This document shows positions 33,260 to 41,951 of a stretch of DNA of 57,407 nucleotides, piece by piece. Origin of the DNA: Chthonomonadaceae bacterium (GTDB lineage Bacteria; Armatimonadota; Chthonomonadetes; Chthonomonadales; Chthonomonadaceae). Each line of letters begins with the position of its first letter. Positions within the stretch are counted from its first letter, which is position 1. The notes under the pieces were generated by a model that saw nothing but the letters and a program-made list of their open reading frames with translations, was not told where the DNA came from and made no database searches. A program made the translations under genes and the position numbers. The stretch is taken from the NCBI GenBank assembly GCA_027459665.1, contig DAIDHN010000025.1, positions 1-57,407 on the forward strand, given 5' to 3'.

Positions 33260-34155
33260 GCGGCAGGCAGGCCCGCCGAAGCAATAGCGACTTGTGGGCA
33301 GTGTGGCAAATTCTGCCGCCTTCTGCTCTGCCGCTCTGGTTTTTGCAAGGGCTGACTGGCAGCATTGCACGCACGGTCAACTCTTCTCTCTGTTATTCAG
33401 ATGTTTGCAGCTGGTTTCTCCCCGGTTTGAAGTACCCCGGTTTTCATGCCGAACTGATTCCATTCACCCCCGGCCTGCTTCGGCAGCCCGGTTTTCGGCA
33501 GCGGCATTCTTTTGCCCTGCTCTGGTTTGAACCGCAAACCCTTGGGCATAATGAGGCGGAAGGCTTTGGCGCCTTGAGCAGGCAGGCAGTGCTGGCGCGC
33601 ACTAAAAGCGGCTGGCAGATGCATGGCGAGGGGGCTGAAACGCAGGCTGTGCAGCTGGAAGAAGTGCAGATGCTTTCCCCTTTTGTAGTGCAGGTTTCGC
33701 GTGCAGACCGCCGCGGTTTCAGGCGCGCCGCCGTATGGAGCGCGCTGCAGCGCTGGGCGGCCTTTTACGCAAACTTTCCGCAGTACCTGCCTACCCTGCA
33801 GCAGCAAGAAGATGTTTTTAATTTACAGAATGCAGCGCTTTTTCTAGGCGCTGCCGCAACGGGGCATACAAGAGAGAACAGGCTGCTGCGCAAGGCAGCA
33901 CAGAATATGGAGAAGCATCCCCTGCAGGCGCATTCTGCCTTGTATGAGGCGGTGGTTATTTTCTGGCAGCTGCCCTATGCTGCCGAAAAAGCGCTGCTTG
34001 AAACGGAAGCGCCTCTTTCTGCCGCCCAGGTGTGGGAGCTGGAGTATCTGACGCGTGCTGCAGTTCCCGAACTGCGCGCACTTGCGGCGGCTCGCTTGCA
34101 GCGTGCAGAGGGCGTGCAGCATGCAGAGAAGAGCGGTGAGGGCGGGCGTGCCTGA
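33256..34155 (+). CDS. Unknown protein translationally coupled to rnc
   Basis: A 299-residue frame that begins with GTG overlapping the rnc stop codon. No family is recognised. The N-terminal half is rich in aromatic and hydrophobic residues (LPLWFLQGLTGS, YPGFHAELIPFTPGLLRQPG), and the C-terminal half is helical and Ala/Gln-rich (TGHTRENRLLRKAAQNMEKH, WELEYLTRAAVPELRALAAA). No signal peptide or membrane segment is evident. Codon use matches its neighbours, so it is probably a real gene. A different start inside the frame cannot be excluded. Confidence 0.6.
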   Translation: MSGRQARRSNSDLWAVWQILPPSALPLWFLQGLTGSIARTVNSSLCYSDVCSWFLPGLKYPGFHAELIPFTPGLLRQPGFRQRHSFALLWFEPQTLGHNEAEGFGALSRQAVLARTKSGWQMHGEGAETQAVQLEEVQMLSPFVVQVSRADRRGFRRAAVWSALQRWAAFYANFPQYLPTLQQQEDVFNLQNAALFLGAAATGHTRENRLLRKAAQNMEKHPLQAHSALYEAVVIFWQLPYAAEKALLETEAPLSAAQVWELEYLTRAAVPELRALAAARLQRAEGVQHAEKSGEGGRA

Positions 34156-34189
34156 AAAAAAGAAACCCGGTCTCTCCATTGAGACCGGG
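34154..34189 (-). terminator. 3' hairpin with U-tract only on the antisense strand
   Basis: CCCGGTCTC (34166-34174) with GAGACCGGG (34181-34189) follows a run of seven A right after the stop codon at 34153-34155. On the minus strand this is a standard terminator (hairpin, then TTTCTTTTTTT). In the sense direction there is no T-run. Same design as at 15678, 37456 and 41341. Confidence 0.6.
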
Positions 34190-34353
34190 CTGTCCACGGT
34201 CGTTGTTATTACGTCCGGGCACATTGCAAATGAGGACGAGAAAGAAGGATACCTTCGACAATTATTGTATCATGCATTTAGCAGATAAGTCAATATTATT
34301 GTGCCAATTTTTTCTATTATTTCTGAAATTATTGTTTATTTTGTCGAATTGCA

Positions 34354-34382
34354 TTGATACTTGATGAGTATTGGGGTAGAAT
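34354..34382 (+). promoter_or_regulatory. Promoter upstream of the SorC-type regulator
   Basis: TTGATA at 34354-34359, a 17-base spacer and TAGAAT at 34377-34382, in an AT-rich 340-bp gap. The start would be near 34389, leaving about 140 nt of leader with the inverted repeat at 34454. Apart from these elements and the hairpin at 34166, nothing is seen in 34156-34528. Confidence 0.6.
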
Positions 34383-34453
34383 AGGGCGGTAGATATGCAA
34401 TTAGGTGCGTAATATGCAAAAAAATAACAAAAAGTGGTAGAATTTTCATCGTG

Positions 34454-34482
34454 TAACGAAGTAACTAACATTTGCTTCGTTA
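34454..34482. promoter_or_regulatory. Inverted repeat, candidate operator
   Basis: TAACGAAG (34454-34461), a 13-base spacer and CTTCGTTA (34475-34482) form a perfect 8-bp dyad 46 bp before the regulator start. A natural site for autoregulation by the SorC-type protein; it could also be a weak mRNA hairpin. Confidence 0.5.
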
Positions 34483-34528
34483 GGAAATGTGTGAATATTA
34501 CGCCACACGAAAGAGAAAATAAAGTCAT

Positions 34529-35845
34529 ATGAGACCAAGAGTGCCCACCGAAGCAAAACGGAGAGGCAGAAGACCGGCCCTTGAACCATCAGAACGCCGC
34601 CGCCTCGCTGCCCGCATCGCAAAAATGGTGCTGGTAGACCGACTGGAGCAGAAAGAAATTCTGCAAAAATTGCAAAGTTCCGAACCTAATCTGGTTCATA
34701 TAGATGCCAGCACTGTTTCACGGCTGTACCGATTCGCACTTGACAGCGGTATAGTGCGGGTACATATCGACGAAAATGCGCCTTACAAGCCCTCCCGTCT
34801 TGAGCATCTTGAACGGGAACTTATGGCGGCCTACGGGCTGCAGTCTGCTCTGGTTGCCGATACCACAGGCCATGAAGAAGCGCTTGAAAGCAGCTTGCTT
34901 GATGACCGTCTGCATCAGGCGCTGGGGGCGGTATGCGCCGATTACCTGGATACTATTGTAAGACAGAATGAAATTGTTGCTCTCTCTTCGGGGCGTGCTG
35001 TTTTCTATTCGTGTGAAAGCCTTTTCAATCGCCATATTTTTGACAAGCGCAATGTGCGAGGCGTAAAGGTGGTTTCACTCAACGGCAACATCGCCGCCGA
35101 GGTATGGTCGATGGAAAGCCCGGATGCACGAAGAGCCATGGACGCCGATGTAAGCGGTTCGTGGCTGGCACGCGCTTTCCCCGATGCGCAGCTTATTCGC
35201 CTCAGTCTGCCGGTTGCAGTAAAGTCGCCAGAGATGATTCATGACTGGCTTACCGAAGGGCCGGGACGCTGGATTTCACCAAAAATATGGGAAGAGCGTG
35301 CCAACCTGGGCATGGTAGCAGGCAATACCCCCACTGCAGAAGATGGAGAGGTGTACGTACCCACTCTGGCCCTGGTAGGCGTCGGAGGGGTGCGGCCCAA
35401 ATCGGGGCACCGTTTTATTGTGGGCGAGCAGGAACCCATGATGGGCAATTTGCAGCCTGAACTTGGAAAAATGATTGAACTGCTCGACAAGTACACCGGA
35501 AGCAAAGCGCCTTTCTCATGCGCTGTAGGAGACTTGTGCAACCGCCTGTTCATCACCCTTGCTGCCAGAAAGCATCTGCCGGCCTCTGCACTTGCAGAAC
35601 TGGAAGGCTATGTAGATTTCATCAATGAAAGGCTGCTTTCCATTCACTTTGAACAGCTCTACATGGTGCCCAAGGTGCTTATTGTAGCAGGCGGAGCCAC
35701 AAAAATAGACGCCATTCATTCTGTACTTGAATGGCAGGCAATGGGCTGGAAGCAGCCGGTAGTGCATGATCTGTGTACCGATCGCGAAACAGCCATTCGC
35801 CTGCTTGAACTGAGGCGTACCGGCACTGGCCGCAGGGCGCAGTAA
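34529..35845 (+). CDS. SorC-family transcriptional regulator
   Basis: A 438-residue DNA-binding sensor. A very basic N-terminal tail (KRRGRRP) precedes a helix-turn-helix (EQKEILQKLQ, then HIDASTVSRLYRFALDSGIV). The effector domain of the SorC/DeoR type follows: LERELMAAYGLQSALVAD, DYLDTIVRQNEIVALSSGRA and the C-terminal VPKVLIVAGGATKIDAIHSV. SorC proteins bind phosphorylated sugars. It is longer than usual (about 320), with an insertion near MESPDARRAMDADVSG. The DapA-family gene downstream is the likely target, though an intrinsic terminator separates the two. Confidence 0.82.
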   Translation: MRPRVPTEAKRRGRRPALEPSERRRLAARIAKMVLVDRLEQKEILQKLQSSEPNLVHIDASTVSRLYRFALDSGIVRVHIDENAPYKPSRLEHLERELMAAYGLQSALVADTTGHEEALESSLLDDRLHQALGAVCADYLDTIVRQNEIVALSSGRAVFYSCESLFNRHIFDKRNVRGVKVVSLNGNIAAEVWSMESPDARRAMDADVSGSWLARAFPDAQLIRLSLPVAVKSPEMIHDWLTEGPGRWISPKIWEERANLGMVAGNTPTAEDGEVYVPTLALVGVGGVRPKSGHRFIVGEQEPMMGNLQPELGKMIELLDKYTGSKAPFSCAVGDLCNRLFITLAARKHLPASALAELEGYVDFINERLLSIHFEQLYMVPKVLIVAGGATKIDAIHSVLEWQAMGWKQPVVHDLCTDRETAIRLLELRRTGTGRRAQ

Positions 35846-35850
35846 CTTAC

Positions 35851-35893
35851 CAAACGGTCGCTTTTCGGCAGAAAAGCGACCGTTTGTTTTTTT
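35851..35893 (+). terminator. Intrinsic terminator after the SorC-type gene
   Basis: A 15-bp perfect stem, CAAACGGTCGCTTTT (35851-35865) with AAAAGCGACCGTTTG (35872-35886), followed by TTTTTTT. It ends 15 bases before the next ATG, so it could also act as an attenuator of the aldolase gene. Confidence 0.88.
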
Positions 35894-35907
35894 AACAGGC
35901 GGCAGGC

Positions 35908-36750
35908 ATGAACAATCGCTTTCAGGGCTGCTACACAGCAACCCTTACCCCTTACAATGATGCGGGGCGCATTGATGTCGATACAGCAGGTGAGCATGTA
36001 CAGTGGCTGCTGGAGCATGGCGTGCAGGGTCTTTGTCCTGTCGGCACCACAGGCGAGTTTCTCTATCTGGAGCAGCGTGAAAAGCTGGAACTGATTCGCG
36101 CAGCCGCTGCGGCCGCACAGGGCAGGGCGCCTGTGATTGCAGGCGTGTGGGCGCTGCACCAACAGGAGCGCATTGAACTGGCCACTTTTGCGGCGGATGC
36201 GGGGGCCGATGCCCTGTTTCTTCCCACCCCAATCTACTATCCTGCTGACGACGAAACCATTTACCAGTGGTACCGCACAATTCATGCTGCGTCGCCCCTT
36301 CCCATTTTTGCCTACAACATTCCCCAGTATGCTGCCAACTCAATATCTTCTGCCTGCCTGCAGCGCCTTCTGAATGAGGGCATAGTAGCAGGCATTAAAG
36401 ACTCGAGCGCCAGCGCCGAAACCCTGCGCCAGAGACTGCAGGACTGCAGCGGTAAAGGCACGGTATTTGCTGCCTCAGACGGATTTGCAGCAGAGGGGCG
36501 TGCGCTGGGAGCCGACGGATTCATTTCTGCTCTGGCCAATGTGCTGCCCGATCTGTTTACCCGCCTGTGGCATGGCGAACTGGAACTGCAGCCCAAAGTA
36601 AGCCATGTGCGCACTGTACTCAAGCAGGTAGGTTCTATTGCTGCGTTGAAACATCTTGCACACAAGCAGGGATTCAACATGGGCACGACCAGGGTGCCGC
36701 ATACACCGCTCACCCAGCAGCAGAAAGCCCTGCTCGATTCTTTGCTGTAA
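35908..36750 (+). CDS. DapA/NanA-family aldolase
   Basis: A 280-residue TIM-barrel class I aldolase. The pyruvate carboxylate-binding loop is GTTGEFLYL, the catalytic Tyr lies in IFAYNIPQYAAN, and the Schiff-base Lys in VAGIKDSSASAETL. The family covers dihydrodipicolinate synthase, N-acetylneuraminate lyase and keto-deoxy sugar-acid aldolases. The YNIPQ form and the upstream SorC-type regulator favour a sugar-acid aldolase over lysine biosynthesis, but this is inference. The ATG follows AGGCGGCAGGC. Confidence 0.85.
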   Translation: MNNRFQGCYTATLTPYNDAGRIDVDTAGEHVQWLLEHGVQGLCPVGTTGEFLYLEQREKLELIRAAAAAAQGRAPVIAGVWALHQQERIELATFAADAGADALFLPTPIYYPADDETIYQWYRTIHAASPLPIFAYNIPQYAANSISSACLQRLLNEGIVAGIKDSSASAETLRQRLQDCSGKGTVFAASDGFAAEGRALGADGFISALANVLPDLFTRLWHGELELQPKVSHVRTVLKQVGSIAALKHLAHKQGFNMGTTRVPHTPLTQQQKALLDSLL

Positions 36751-36761
36751 AGGAGACTACC

Positions 36762-37457
36762 ATGCGCAGTCTGTTTTCTTTTGCAACCGCCGGTCTGATA
36801 CTGCCGGCCCTCGTTTCCATGCTGATCATGCAGCAGGATGGAATCAACATTCCAGTGCCTCATTATCCGGTGCCTCATGATGCAATGGCAAAAGCGGCCA
36901 TTGCCTGTGGAGAGCCTCCGCTGCAGATCATTCTGGCCAGACAGGGCTATACCATAGACGAACTGCATGGGGAAGTGAGCGCACAGAGGTTTGTAAAGGC
37001 TGGGCCTGGGCCGGTGATTACCAAGCCCATTGCTGCCTACGGACTGCCGGATATCTGCAGCGGGGGCTGGTACCCTGCTGCTCTGTCTGCCACCCTGCAG
37101 TCGAAGTACCCCCAAAAGCATATGCTCTGGCAGGTTGCACCATACAATAATAAACAGCCGTATCCGCCGCGCATGAAGGGCAGCCGCATAAGTTTTCAGC
37201 CGGGCAGCAGACCATTCGGTGTTTGGGTATCAAGCGAAGGCTTCAAAAATGAGACGGTGTTCAGCGAAAACGTGCTGCAGCATTTTGTGGCGCGCTTTGG
37301 TTCAGACAGGCACAAGGCGCATGTATACGTTGCTGTGAAAAACGGACGCGTTGTGCCCAACACCTACCTGATAGGGTGGGAATACTCTACCAATGACGAT
37401 AATCAGGATATGGTCACCATGATACAAAATGTGCGCCCTGTTGCAGAAAACCAGTAA
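36762..37457 (+). CDS. Exported protein of unknown function
   Basis: A 231-residue protein with a good AAGGAG site and an N-terminal signal or anchor (SFATAGLILPALVSMLIM). No family is recognised with confidence. The mature part has QRFVKAGPGPVITKPIAAYG, ISFQPGSRPFGVWVSSEGFK and the end LIGWEYSTNDDNQDMVTMIQ, which recalls acidic calcium-binding beta-sandwich ends of the DUF4114 type. 11 bp separate it from the aldolase gene, so it is probably in the same operon. Confidence 0.65.
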   Translation: MRSLFSFATAGLILPALVSMLIMQQDGINIPVPHYPVPHDAMAKAAIACGEPPLQIILARQGYTIDELHGEVSAQRFVKAGPGPVITKPIAAYGLPDICSGGWYPAALSATLQSKYPQKHMLWQVAPYNNKQPYPPRMKGSRISFQPGSRPFGVWVSSEGFKNETVFSENVLQHFVARFGSDRHKAHVYVAVKNGRVVPNTYLIGWEYSTNDDNQDMVTMIQNVRPVAENQ

Positions 37458-37486
37458 AAAATGGCCCTCCGTTCCGGCGGAGGGCC
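37456..37486 (-). terminator. 3' hairpin with U-tract only on the antisense strand
   Basis: GGCCCTCCG (37463-37471) with CGGAGGGCC (37478-37486), preceded by an A-run directly at the stop codon and not followed by a T-run in the sense direction. On the minus strand the stem runs into ATTTTTTA. No convergent gene is present. Confidence 0.6.
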
Positions 37487-37640
37487 AGTCCATTCCTCTC
37501 TCTATAATCTGAATACACTCAATGCAGTAATAAGATCGTGTATTGCAGACTACGCCTATAGTATAGGGCACAACCTTTGCCAGCGGCTGAGAGATTGACT
37601 GCTCTGATGGTGTGAAATAGATCATAACAGGATGTGTTGA

Positions 37641-38987
37641 ATGAATTTTGACGAGGCGTTGTCTTACATGAGCAGCCTTCTCCGTTTTGGCTGGAAGCCG
37701 GGCAACAGCCGCATTGCCGCCTTGTGTGAACGTTTGGGAAACCCTCAGTTGCAGTACAGGGTAGTGCACATTGCCGGCACCAAGGGAAAAGGTTCTACTA
37801 CTGCGCTAGCTGCGTCCCTGCTGCATGCGCATGGTTTACGTACAGGCGCCTACTTTTCGCCTTATGTTTACCATGTATGCGAACGGGTGCAGGTAAATGG
37901 AATACCCATGCCGCAGGAGGAGTTTGCGCGGCTGGTAACGTGCATTCGGCCTCACATAGAGGCGCTGGCCCAGACGGAACTGGGCCAGACTACCGAGTTT
38001 GAACTCAAAACCGCTTTAGGGTTTCTCTATTTTGCCGAGCAGAATGTAGATTGCGCCTGTATTGAGGTGGGCCTGGGCGGGCGGCTGGATGCTACCAATA
38101 TCGTAGCGCCTCAAGTTACGGTGATTACCAACATTGGCCTGGATCATACCGAGATACTGGGCGATACTCATGCCCTCATTGCAGCAGAAAAAGCGGGCAT
38201 TCTCAAGCAGGGCATTCCCTGTTTCACCGCGGCGCATCACCCCGATGCATGGCAGGTGATCAGCTTGATTGCTCAGCAGCGCAGCGTACCGCTGGCTCAT
38301 GTGCTGCCAGGCAGGGCGCAGGGGCCAACCCGCAATGCCCGGCAGGTTGAGTGGCGGGTGGATAACCAGGAGCATACCGGGCCGCTTACAGTGGCGACCG
38401 CAAACGGTTTTTACCCTGCCCTGCCTGTTTTGCTTACGGGCAGATACCAGCGGGAGAACGCTGCCTGCGCTCTGGCAGCAGCCGAGTGCCTGCTGGCAGA
38501 AGAGAGAAAGAACCTTCTGCTGGAAACCTGCCGCAGGGCATTGTCTGAAACCGCTCTGCCTGGCCGTATGGAATGCAGACTGATGCCCAGTGGAACTCTG
38601 CTGGTGCTGGACGGGGCGCACAACGAAATGGCTGCAGAAGCGCTGGGCGAGGCAGTGCAGGCAATGCGTATTCAGCAGCAAAGGCACCGCATATTCCTGG
38701 TGGCCGGCATGGTGGGCGGGCATGACCCGAATGGCGTTATGAAGCAGCTTGCACCGCTGGCCGAAGAAGTAATCTGCTGCCGCCCCGGGTGGAAGCGCGC
38801 TCAGGAAGCTGAGGCAGTTGCAGAGGCTGCCAGATGCTACTGTGCAAGGGTGAACGTGGTTTCTGATGTGCAGGAGGCTGTGCAGAAAGCGCTTGCTATG
38901 GCTGGCCCGCAGGATATGGTGCTGGTGAGCGGGTCATTTTATACGGTGGGCGAATGCGCGCCTCTGCGTCAGACTGGCGCGGCGTAA
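37641..38987 (+). CDS. folC: Bifunctional folylpolyglutamate/dihydrofolate synthase
   Basis: A 448-residue Mur-ligase-like enzyme that adds glutamate to folates and may make dihydrofolate from dihydropteroate. The ATP-binding P-loop is VVHIAGTKGKGSTTALAASL. Other family motifs are YFSPYVYHVCERVQVNG, EVGLGGRLDATNIV, NIGLDHTEILGDTHALIAAE and the C-terminal LVLDGAHNEMAAEALGEAV. AGGA lies eight bases before the ATG. Upstream at 37555-37567 there is a small palindrome (CCTATAGTATAGG) that could overlap a promoter. Confidence 0.93.
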   Translation: MNFDEALSYMSSLLRFGWKPGNSRIAALCERLGNPQLQYRVVHIAGTKGKGSTTALAASLLHAHGLRTGAYFSPYVYHVCERVQVNGIPMPQEEFARLVTCIRPHIEALAQTELGQTTEFELKTALGFLYFAEQNVDCACIEVGLGGRLDATNIVAPQVTVITNIGLDHTEILGDTHALIAAEKAGILKQGIPCFTAAHHPDAWQVISLIAQQRSVPLAHVLPGRAQGPTRNARQVEWRVDNQEHTGPLTVATANGFYPALPVLLTGRYQRENAACALAAAECLLAEERKNLLLETCRRALSETALPGRMECRLMPSGTLLVLDGAHNEMAAEALGEAVQAMRIQQQRHRIFLVAGMVGGHDPNGVMKQLAPLAEEVICCRPGWKRAQEAEAVAEAARCYCARVNVVSDVQEAVQKALAMAGPQDMVLVSGSFYTVGECAPLRQTGAA

Positions 38988-39003
38988 CTGCAGCCTATTG
39001 TGA

Positions 39004-39180
39004 TTAGGTAAGCTTGTCGCGGTTGAGGGCTGTGTAAATCCAGTGCACTATTCCAACAAACAACAGGGCCATGGCGATCAGCATGAGTATGTGAAAAAGC
39101 CCAAAGGCTATTCCCAGCACAAATTTAAACAGTATCCAGCCCAAAAAAAGAGCAAGTACAAAAGAAATAAAATGTCTCAT
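39004..39180 (-). CDS. Small membrane protein (58 residues)
   Basis: A short minus-strand gene with AAAGGAAG eight bases before the ATG at 39180, ending TAA at 39006-39004. It encodes MRHFISFVLALFLGWILF, then FVLGIAFGLFHILMLIAM and ALLFVGIVHWIYTALN and ends RDKLT. Two hydrophobic helices fill nearly the whole peptide. The pattern resembles very small YtxH/lmo0937-like membrane proteins, but no family is certain. Confidence 0.65.
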   Translation of the reverse strand: MRHFISFVLALFLGWILFKFVLGIAFGLFHILMLIAMALLFVGIVHWIYTALNRDKLT

Positions 39181-39243
39181 TGTATTCTTCCTTTCTCACT
39201 GCAGGCGGCTTTCTGCAAAAGCAGTTATCTCCCTGTACGTTGT

Positions 39244-39320
39244 CGGGCAGGGAGAGTTCCTTTGCTATGATGCAGCGCTGCCCGATAGCCAGGATGCCTG
39301 CTTTCGGCAGAACATCCTGG
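39244..39320. repeat. Two inverted repeats between the small membrane gene and the FKBP gene
   Basis: CGGGCAG (39244-39250) pairs with CTGCCCG (39278-39284). CCAGGATG (39289-39296) pairs with CATCCTGG (39313-39320), with an inner CTGC/GCAG pair. No T-run follows on either strand. They may be mRNA structures or protein sites. Confidence 0.4.
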
Positions 39321-39357
39321 GTCGTTAGGAAAACAGAATGGCTGCAGAGGCAGACTA

Positions 39358-39978
39358 CTACTGCACGCCTTTGAGCTGTACTGTAAAAATGAGTGTGGCA
39401 TTGGGGGGTATGGGAGCGCCCGGAGGCGGGTTGGGGCCATATGCCAGATCACCGGGAATAACCAGCTTTCTGGTGCCGCCCACTTTCATTCCGGCTACTC
39501 CTTCGTCCCATCCTTTTATTACCTGGCCTGCGCCAACAGTGAATTGAAAGGGCTGGGTGTGCCCGAATTTAGGGTCGATGTTGCTGTCAAATACCTTGCC
39601 GTTTTGCAGTGAGCCTGTGTAGTTTACCGTCACGGTATCACCAGTTTTCGCTTCTGTTCCGGTTCCCACAGTTTCATCGGTGTATTGCAGGCCGTCTGGT
39701 GTTGTTATTGTTTTGGAAGCAGCCTGTGCGGCTGCATGGTGTGCATTGTTGGTCATGGTTTTCTTTTTATTTGGGGGAGGCGCCGTCATTTTATTTGCAG
39801 GGGCGTTTCCCATGGTTGGTGCAGGAGATTGAGTTGCCGTAACGGGCGGCGAACTGGGCGGCGCCCCGGAAGCAGGCGGCGGAGTGGAGGTTGCGCTGTT
39901 CTGGCTGCCCTGGCCAGAGCAGCCTGCCAGCCCGCAAAATGCTGCCAGTATGGCCACAGAAATAAACTGACGTTTCAA
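39358..39978 (-). CDS. FKBP-type peptidyl-prolyl isomerase lipoprotein
   Basis: A 206-residue exported lipoprotein with lipobox LAGC after the signal ([12 protein letters not shown]). A Pro/Ser/Thr-rich linker of about 80 residues follows ([20 protein letters not shown]). The FKBP domain has the family markers [36 protein letters not shown] and [20 protein letters not shown], then [17 protein letters not shown]. It should speed proline isomerisation of exported proteins. Confidence 0.92.
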   Translation of the reverse strand: MKRQFISVAILAAFCGLAGCSGQGSQNSATSTPPPASGAPPSSPPVTATQSPAPTMGNAPANKMTAPPPNKKKTMTNNAHHAAAQAASKTITTPDGLQYTDETVGTGTEAKTGDTVTVNYTGSLQNGKVFDSNIDPKFGHTQPFQFTVGAGQVIKGWDEGVAGMKVGGTRKLVIPGDLAYGPNPPPGAPIPPNATLIFTVQLKGVQ

Positions 39979-40373
39979 AGCTCTCTCCTTTGAAAGATTT
40001 TACAGTTATTCAGCATACCCCGTGTCGAAAGGAAACAGGGATTTATAGTATCAGCACAGTTTACCCTATTGAGCCGCCCGCTCTAGCAGCGCACCTGGTG
40101 AGCCATTACATCATTGTGCACGGTCTGTCTTAACGGCGCTGTGTGGAATGAAATAACGCATTCACACAAAGTTAATCAAACGTTAAAAGAAATATAACAT
40201 TGCTCAGTGGTTGGTGCTGTTGATAGCTGGAGCCGCTAAGGTAGACTTAAATATGCTGATCCAGGTGCTGCTGCACTAGCATGAGCATGGATGGTTTTTC
40301 ACTCATTCTGCATGGGGAGAGATGGGTTGGAATTTAGCGCAGCAGCTTCTAATTTGAAAGGAAAATACAGCAG
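39979..40373. other. Intergenic region between the FKBP gene and the pseudopilin
   Basis: About 395 bp with no credible gene. It holds divergent upstream regions: the FKBP ribosome site at the left end and the candidate pseudopilin promoter at 40220-40247. An AT-rich stretch around 40160-40200 (AACGTTAAAAGAAATATAAC) may be regulatory. Nothing else was seen. Confidence 0.5.
40220..40247 (+). promoter_or_regulatory. Candidate promoter of the pseudopilin gene
   Basis: TTGATA at 40220-40225, a 16-base spacer and TAGACT at 40242-40247. The leader would be about 120 nt, and AAAGGAAAA precedes the ATG at 40374. Confidence 0.45.
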
Positions 40374-41267
40374 ATGAAAACACATGGCAGGGCATTTACG
40401 CTCATTGAACTTCTGGTAGTTATTGCCATAATTGCTATTCTGGCAGCGATTCTCTTTCCTGTTTTCGCTCAGGCTAGGGAAAAAGCACGGCAAGCAACCT
40501 GTCTCTCTAACCTAGACCAGATCGGTCTTGCACAAATGATGTACGTTCAGGATTACGACGAACAGTTTCCGACTTCCTGGGCTAAGGGATTTCCCGGCGA
40601 CTTCAATTGGTACATTCAGCCATATCTTAAGAACTTTAATGTGCTGCTGTGCCCCAGCAAAACAGTGTCAACGGCTGCTGCGGCTGGGCCTTGCGGCAAC
40701 CCTAACGACTCGTATGGCACATGGTATCTTGCGCCGGGCGCCAGAGACAATCCTACCGGTGAAACTTACTTGTGGGGATACGGTTTTAACAATGGATACA
40801 ACTGGAATAATAACACGGGCCTTGTAAACTCCGAACCCAACAATATTAATCCGAATGCCATGGTGCCGATCTCGATTGGCGGCAAAACAGTGATGACGCA
40901 GGTACGGCCATCACTGCAGGTGGGAATATCTCAGGCAGCACTGGCAGCGCCTGCCATGATGTTTATGGAAGCCGATACGAATGAACCACCAACCAGCAGC
41001 ATTCAGTTAGATGCTCTTCGGCCACTCAACTTCCCTGGGTTTGTAGACTCGCCTTGTGAAATGGTTGTACGAGCAAATTCCCCGCGTCATCTGGGCGGAA
41101 ATACTTTCCTCTTTGCCGATGGTCACGTAAAATGGCTGCATTTCAACAGCACAGTAACGGGACCAGGGGCGGGAGGTGAGCCTGCGGTTGTGCCAGATCC
41201 GTGTGAGTACATACGAGACTACGATGGGTCCAACGATCCAGATAACTGCAAACAGCTGTTCAATTAA
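40374..41267 (+). CDS. DUF1559/H-X9-DG-type prepilin-like protein
   Basis: A 297-residue pseudopilin. The type III signal is [20 protein letters not shown], with Gly/Ala-Phe cleavage and the conserved Glu five residues after, which makes it a prepilin-peptidase substrate. [20 protein letters not shown] and [14 protein letters not shown] follow. The C-terminal H-x9-DG motif is [18 protein letters not shown]. Such proteins occur in large families in Armatimonadota and Planctomycetes, and their role in pili or secretion is largely unknown. It is about 29 kb from the pil operon, which may assemble it. Confidence 0.9.
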   Translation: MKTHGRAFTLIELLVVIAIIAILAAILFPVFAQAREKARQATCLSNLDQIGLAQMMYVQDYDEQFPTSWAKGFPGDFNWYIQPYLKNFNVLLCPSKTVSTAAAAGPCGNPNDSYGTWYLAPGARDNPTGETYLWGYGFNNGYNWNNNTGLVNSEPNNINPNAMVPISIGGKTVMTQVRPSLQVGISQAALAAPAMMFMEADTNEPPTSSIQLDALRPLNFPGFVDSPCEMVVRANSPRHLGGNTFLFADGHVKWLHFNSTVTGPGAGGEPAVVPDPCEYIRDYDGSNDPDNCKQLFN

Positions 41268-41340
41268 GGTGACTGGCGGGCTGTTTTATCGTTGGAACGA
41301 TGCTGCTTACACAGCCGCCGATTAGATCACACTACCAGGA

Positions 41341-41371
41341 AAAAAAGAGCCGGGAAATCAGTTCCCGGCTC
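41341..41371 (-). terminator. 3' hairpin with U-tract only on the antisense strand
   Basis: An A-run at 41340-41346, then GAGCCGGGAA (41347-41356) with TTCCCGGCTC (41362-41371). No T-run follows in the sense direction; on the minus strand the stem is followed by TTTTTTT. It lies 74 bp after the pseudopilin stop. Confidence 0.65.
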
Positions 41372-41605
41372 ACTGCACCTGAAACACAAGGCATTGGCGC
41401 TAACCCAGCGGCACGACGTGTCAGGTTGTTTACTATTCGCTTATCGACACACGGGTATTGTGCGCAATGGGATCACTGCATTCTTAACTCCAAGCATCTT
41501 CATTGCCATTTTTGCCTGTTTTCTGCTCCTTACCCACACCATTTTACTGCTGTAAGGCAGGCGTTGCTCTGCCCTTCACAGCCCAGCTCTGGCAGGCAGT
41601 TCAGG

Positions 41606-41815
41606 GGGCTGCAACAGAGGCACGGACAACCACCTGCTGCGCGTGCCCATCACCTCTTTCACCACCCCCGGCGGTCTCACGGCAGCCCGCACTCTCTACA
41701 ACAACAGCCAGTCTTCCTCCACCTCCGAAATCGGCCCTCACTGAGCCACTCCTGAGACATCGCTCTCTCGTCAGACAGCGCCGGCAGCCTGTCTAGACAA
41801 TGGGGGTGGTATAGC
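41606..41815 (+). pseudogene. RHS/YD-repeat gene fragment, frameshifted
   Basis: One frame reads LLRVPITSFTTPGGLTAART, then LYNNSQSSSTSEIGPH to a stop. The next frame continues DIALSSDSAGSLSRQWGWY. This matches the segment of RHS proteins that precedes the YD repeats (sheet with LYYNSQ, GPGW, DSAG...WGDG). It is a remnant with at least one frameshift. The 41372-41605 stretch before it shows nothing recognisable. Confidence 0.55.
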
Positions 41816-41951
41816 TTATATTTCTGAGAGGCAGGAGCCTGTCATTTCTTCGAGAGCGGGGCGCACCTCTTTCTGATTGGTTAGCTGCTGAAACTTCTTG
41901 TAGATATAGGGTAATCTTGTGCCCTGCTCCAAACTCCTGAAAGGTGATGGT

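Noticed and set aside
41292-41755. Overlapping plus-strand frames after the pseudopilin
   Set aside because: No ribosome sites or protein motifs. Only the RHS-like stretch from 41606 is recognisable, and it is frameshifted.
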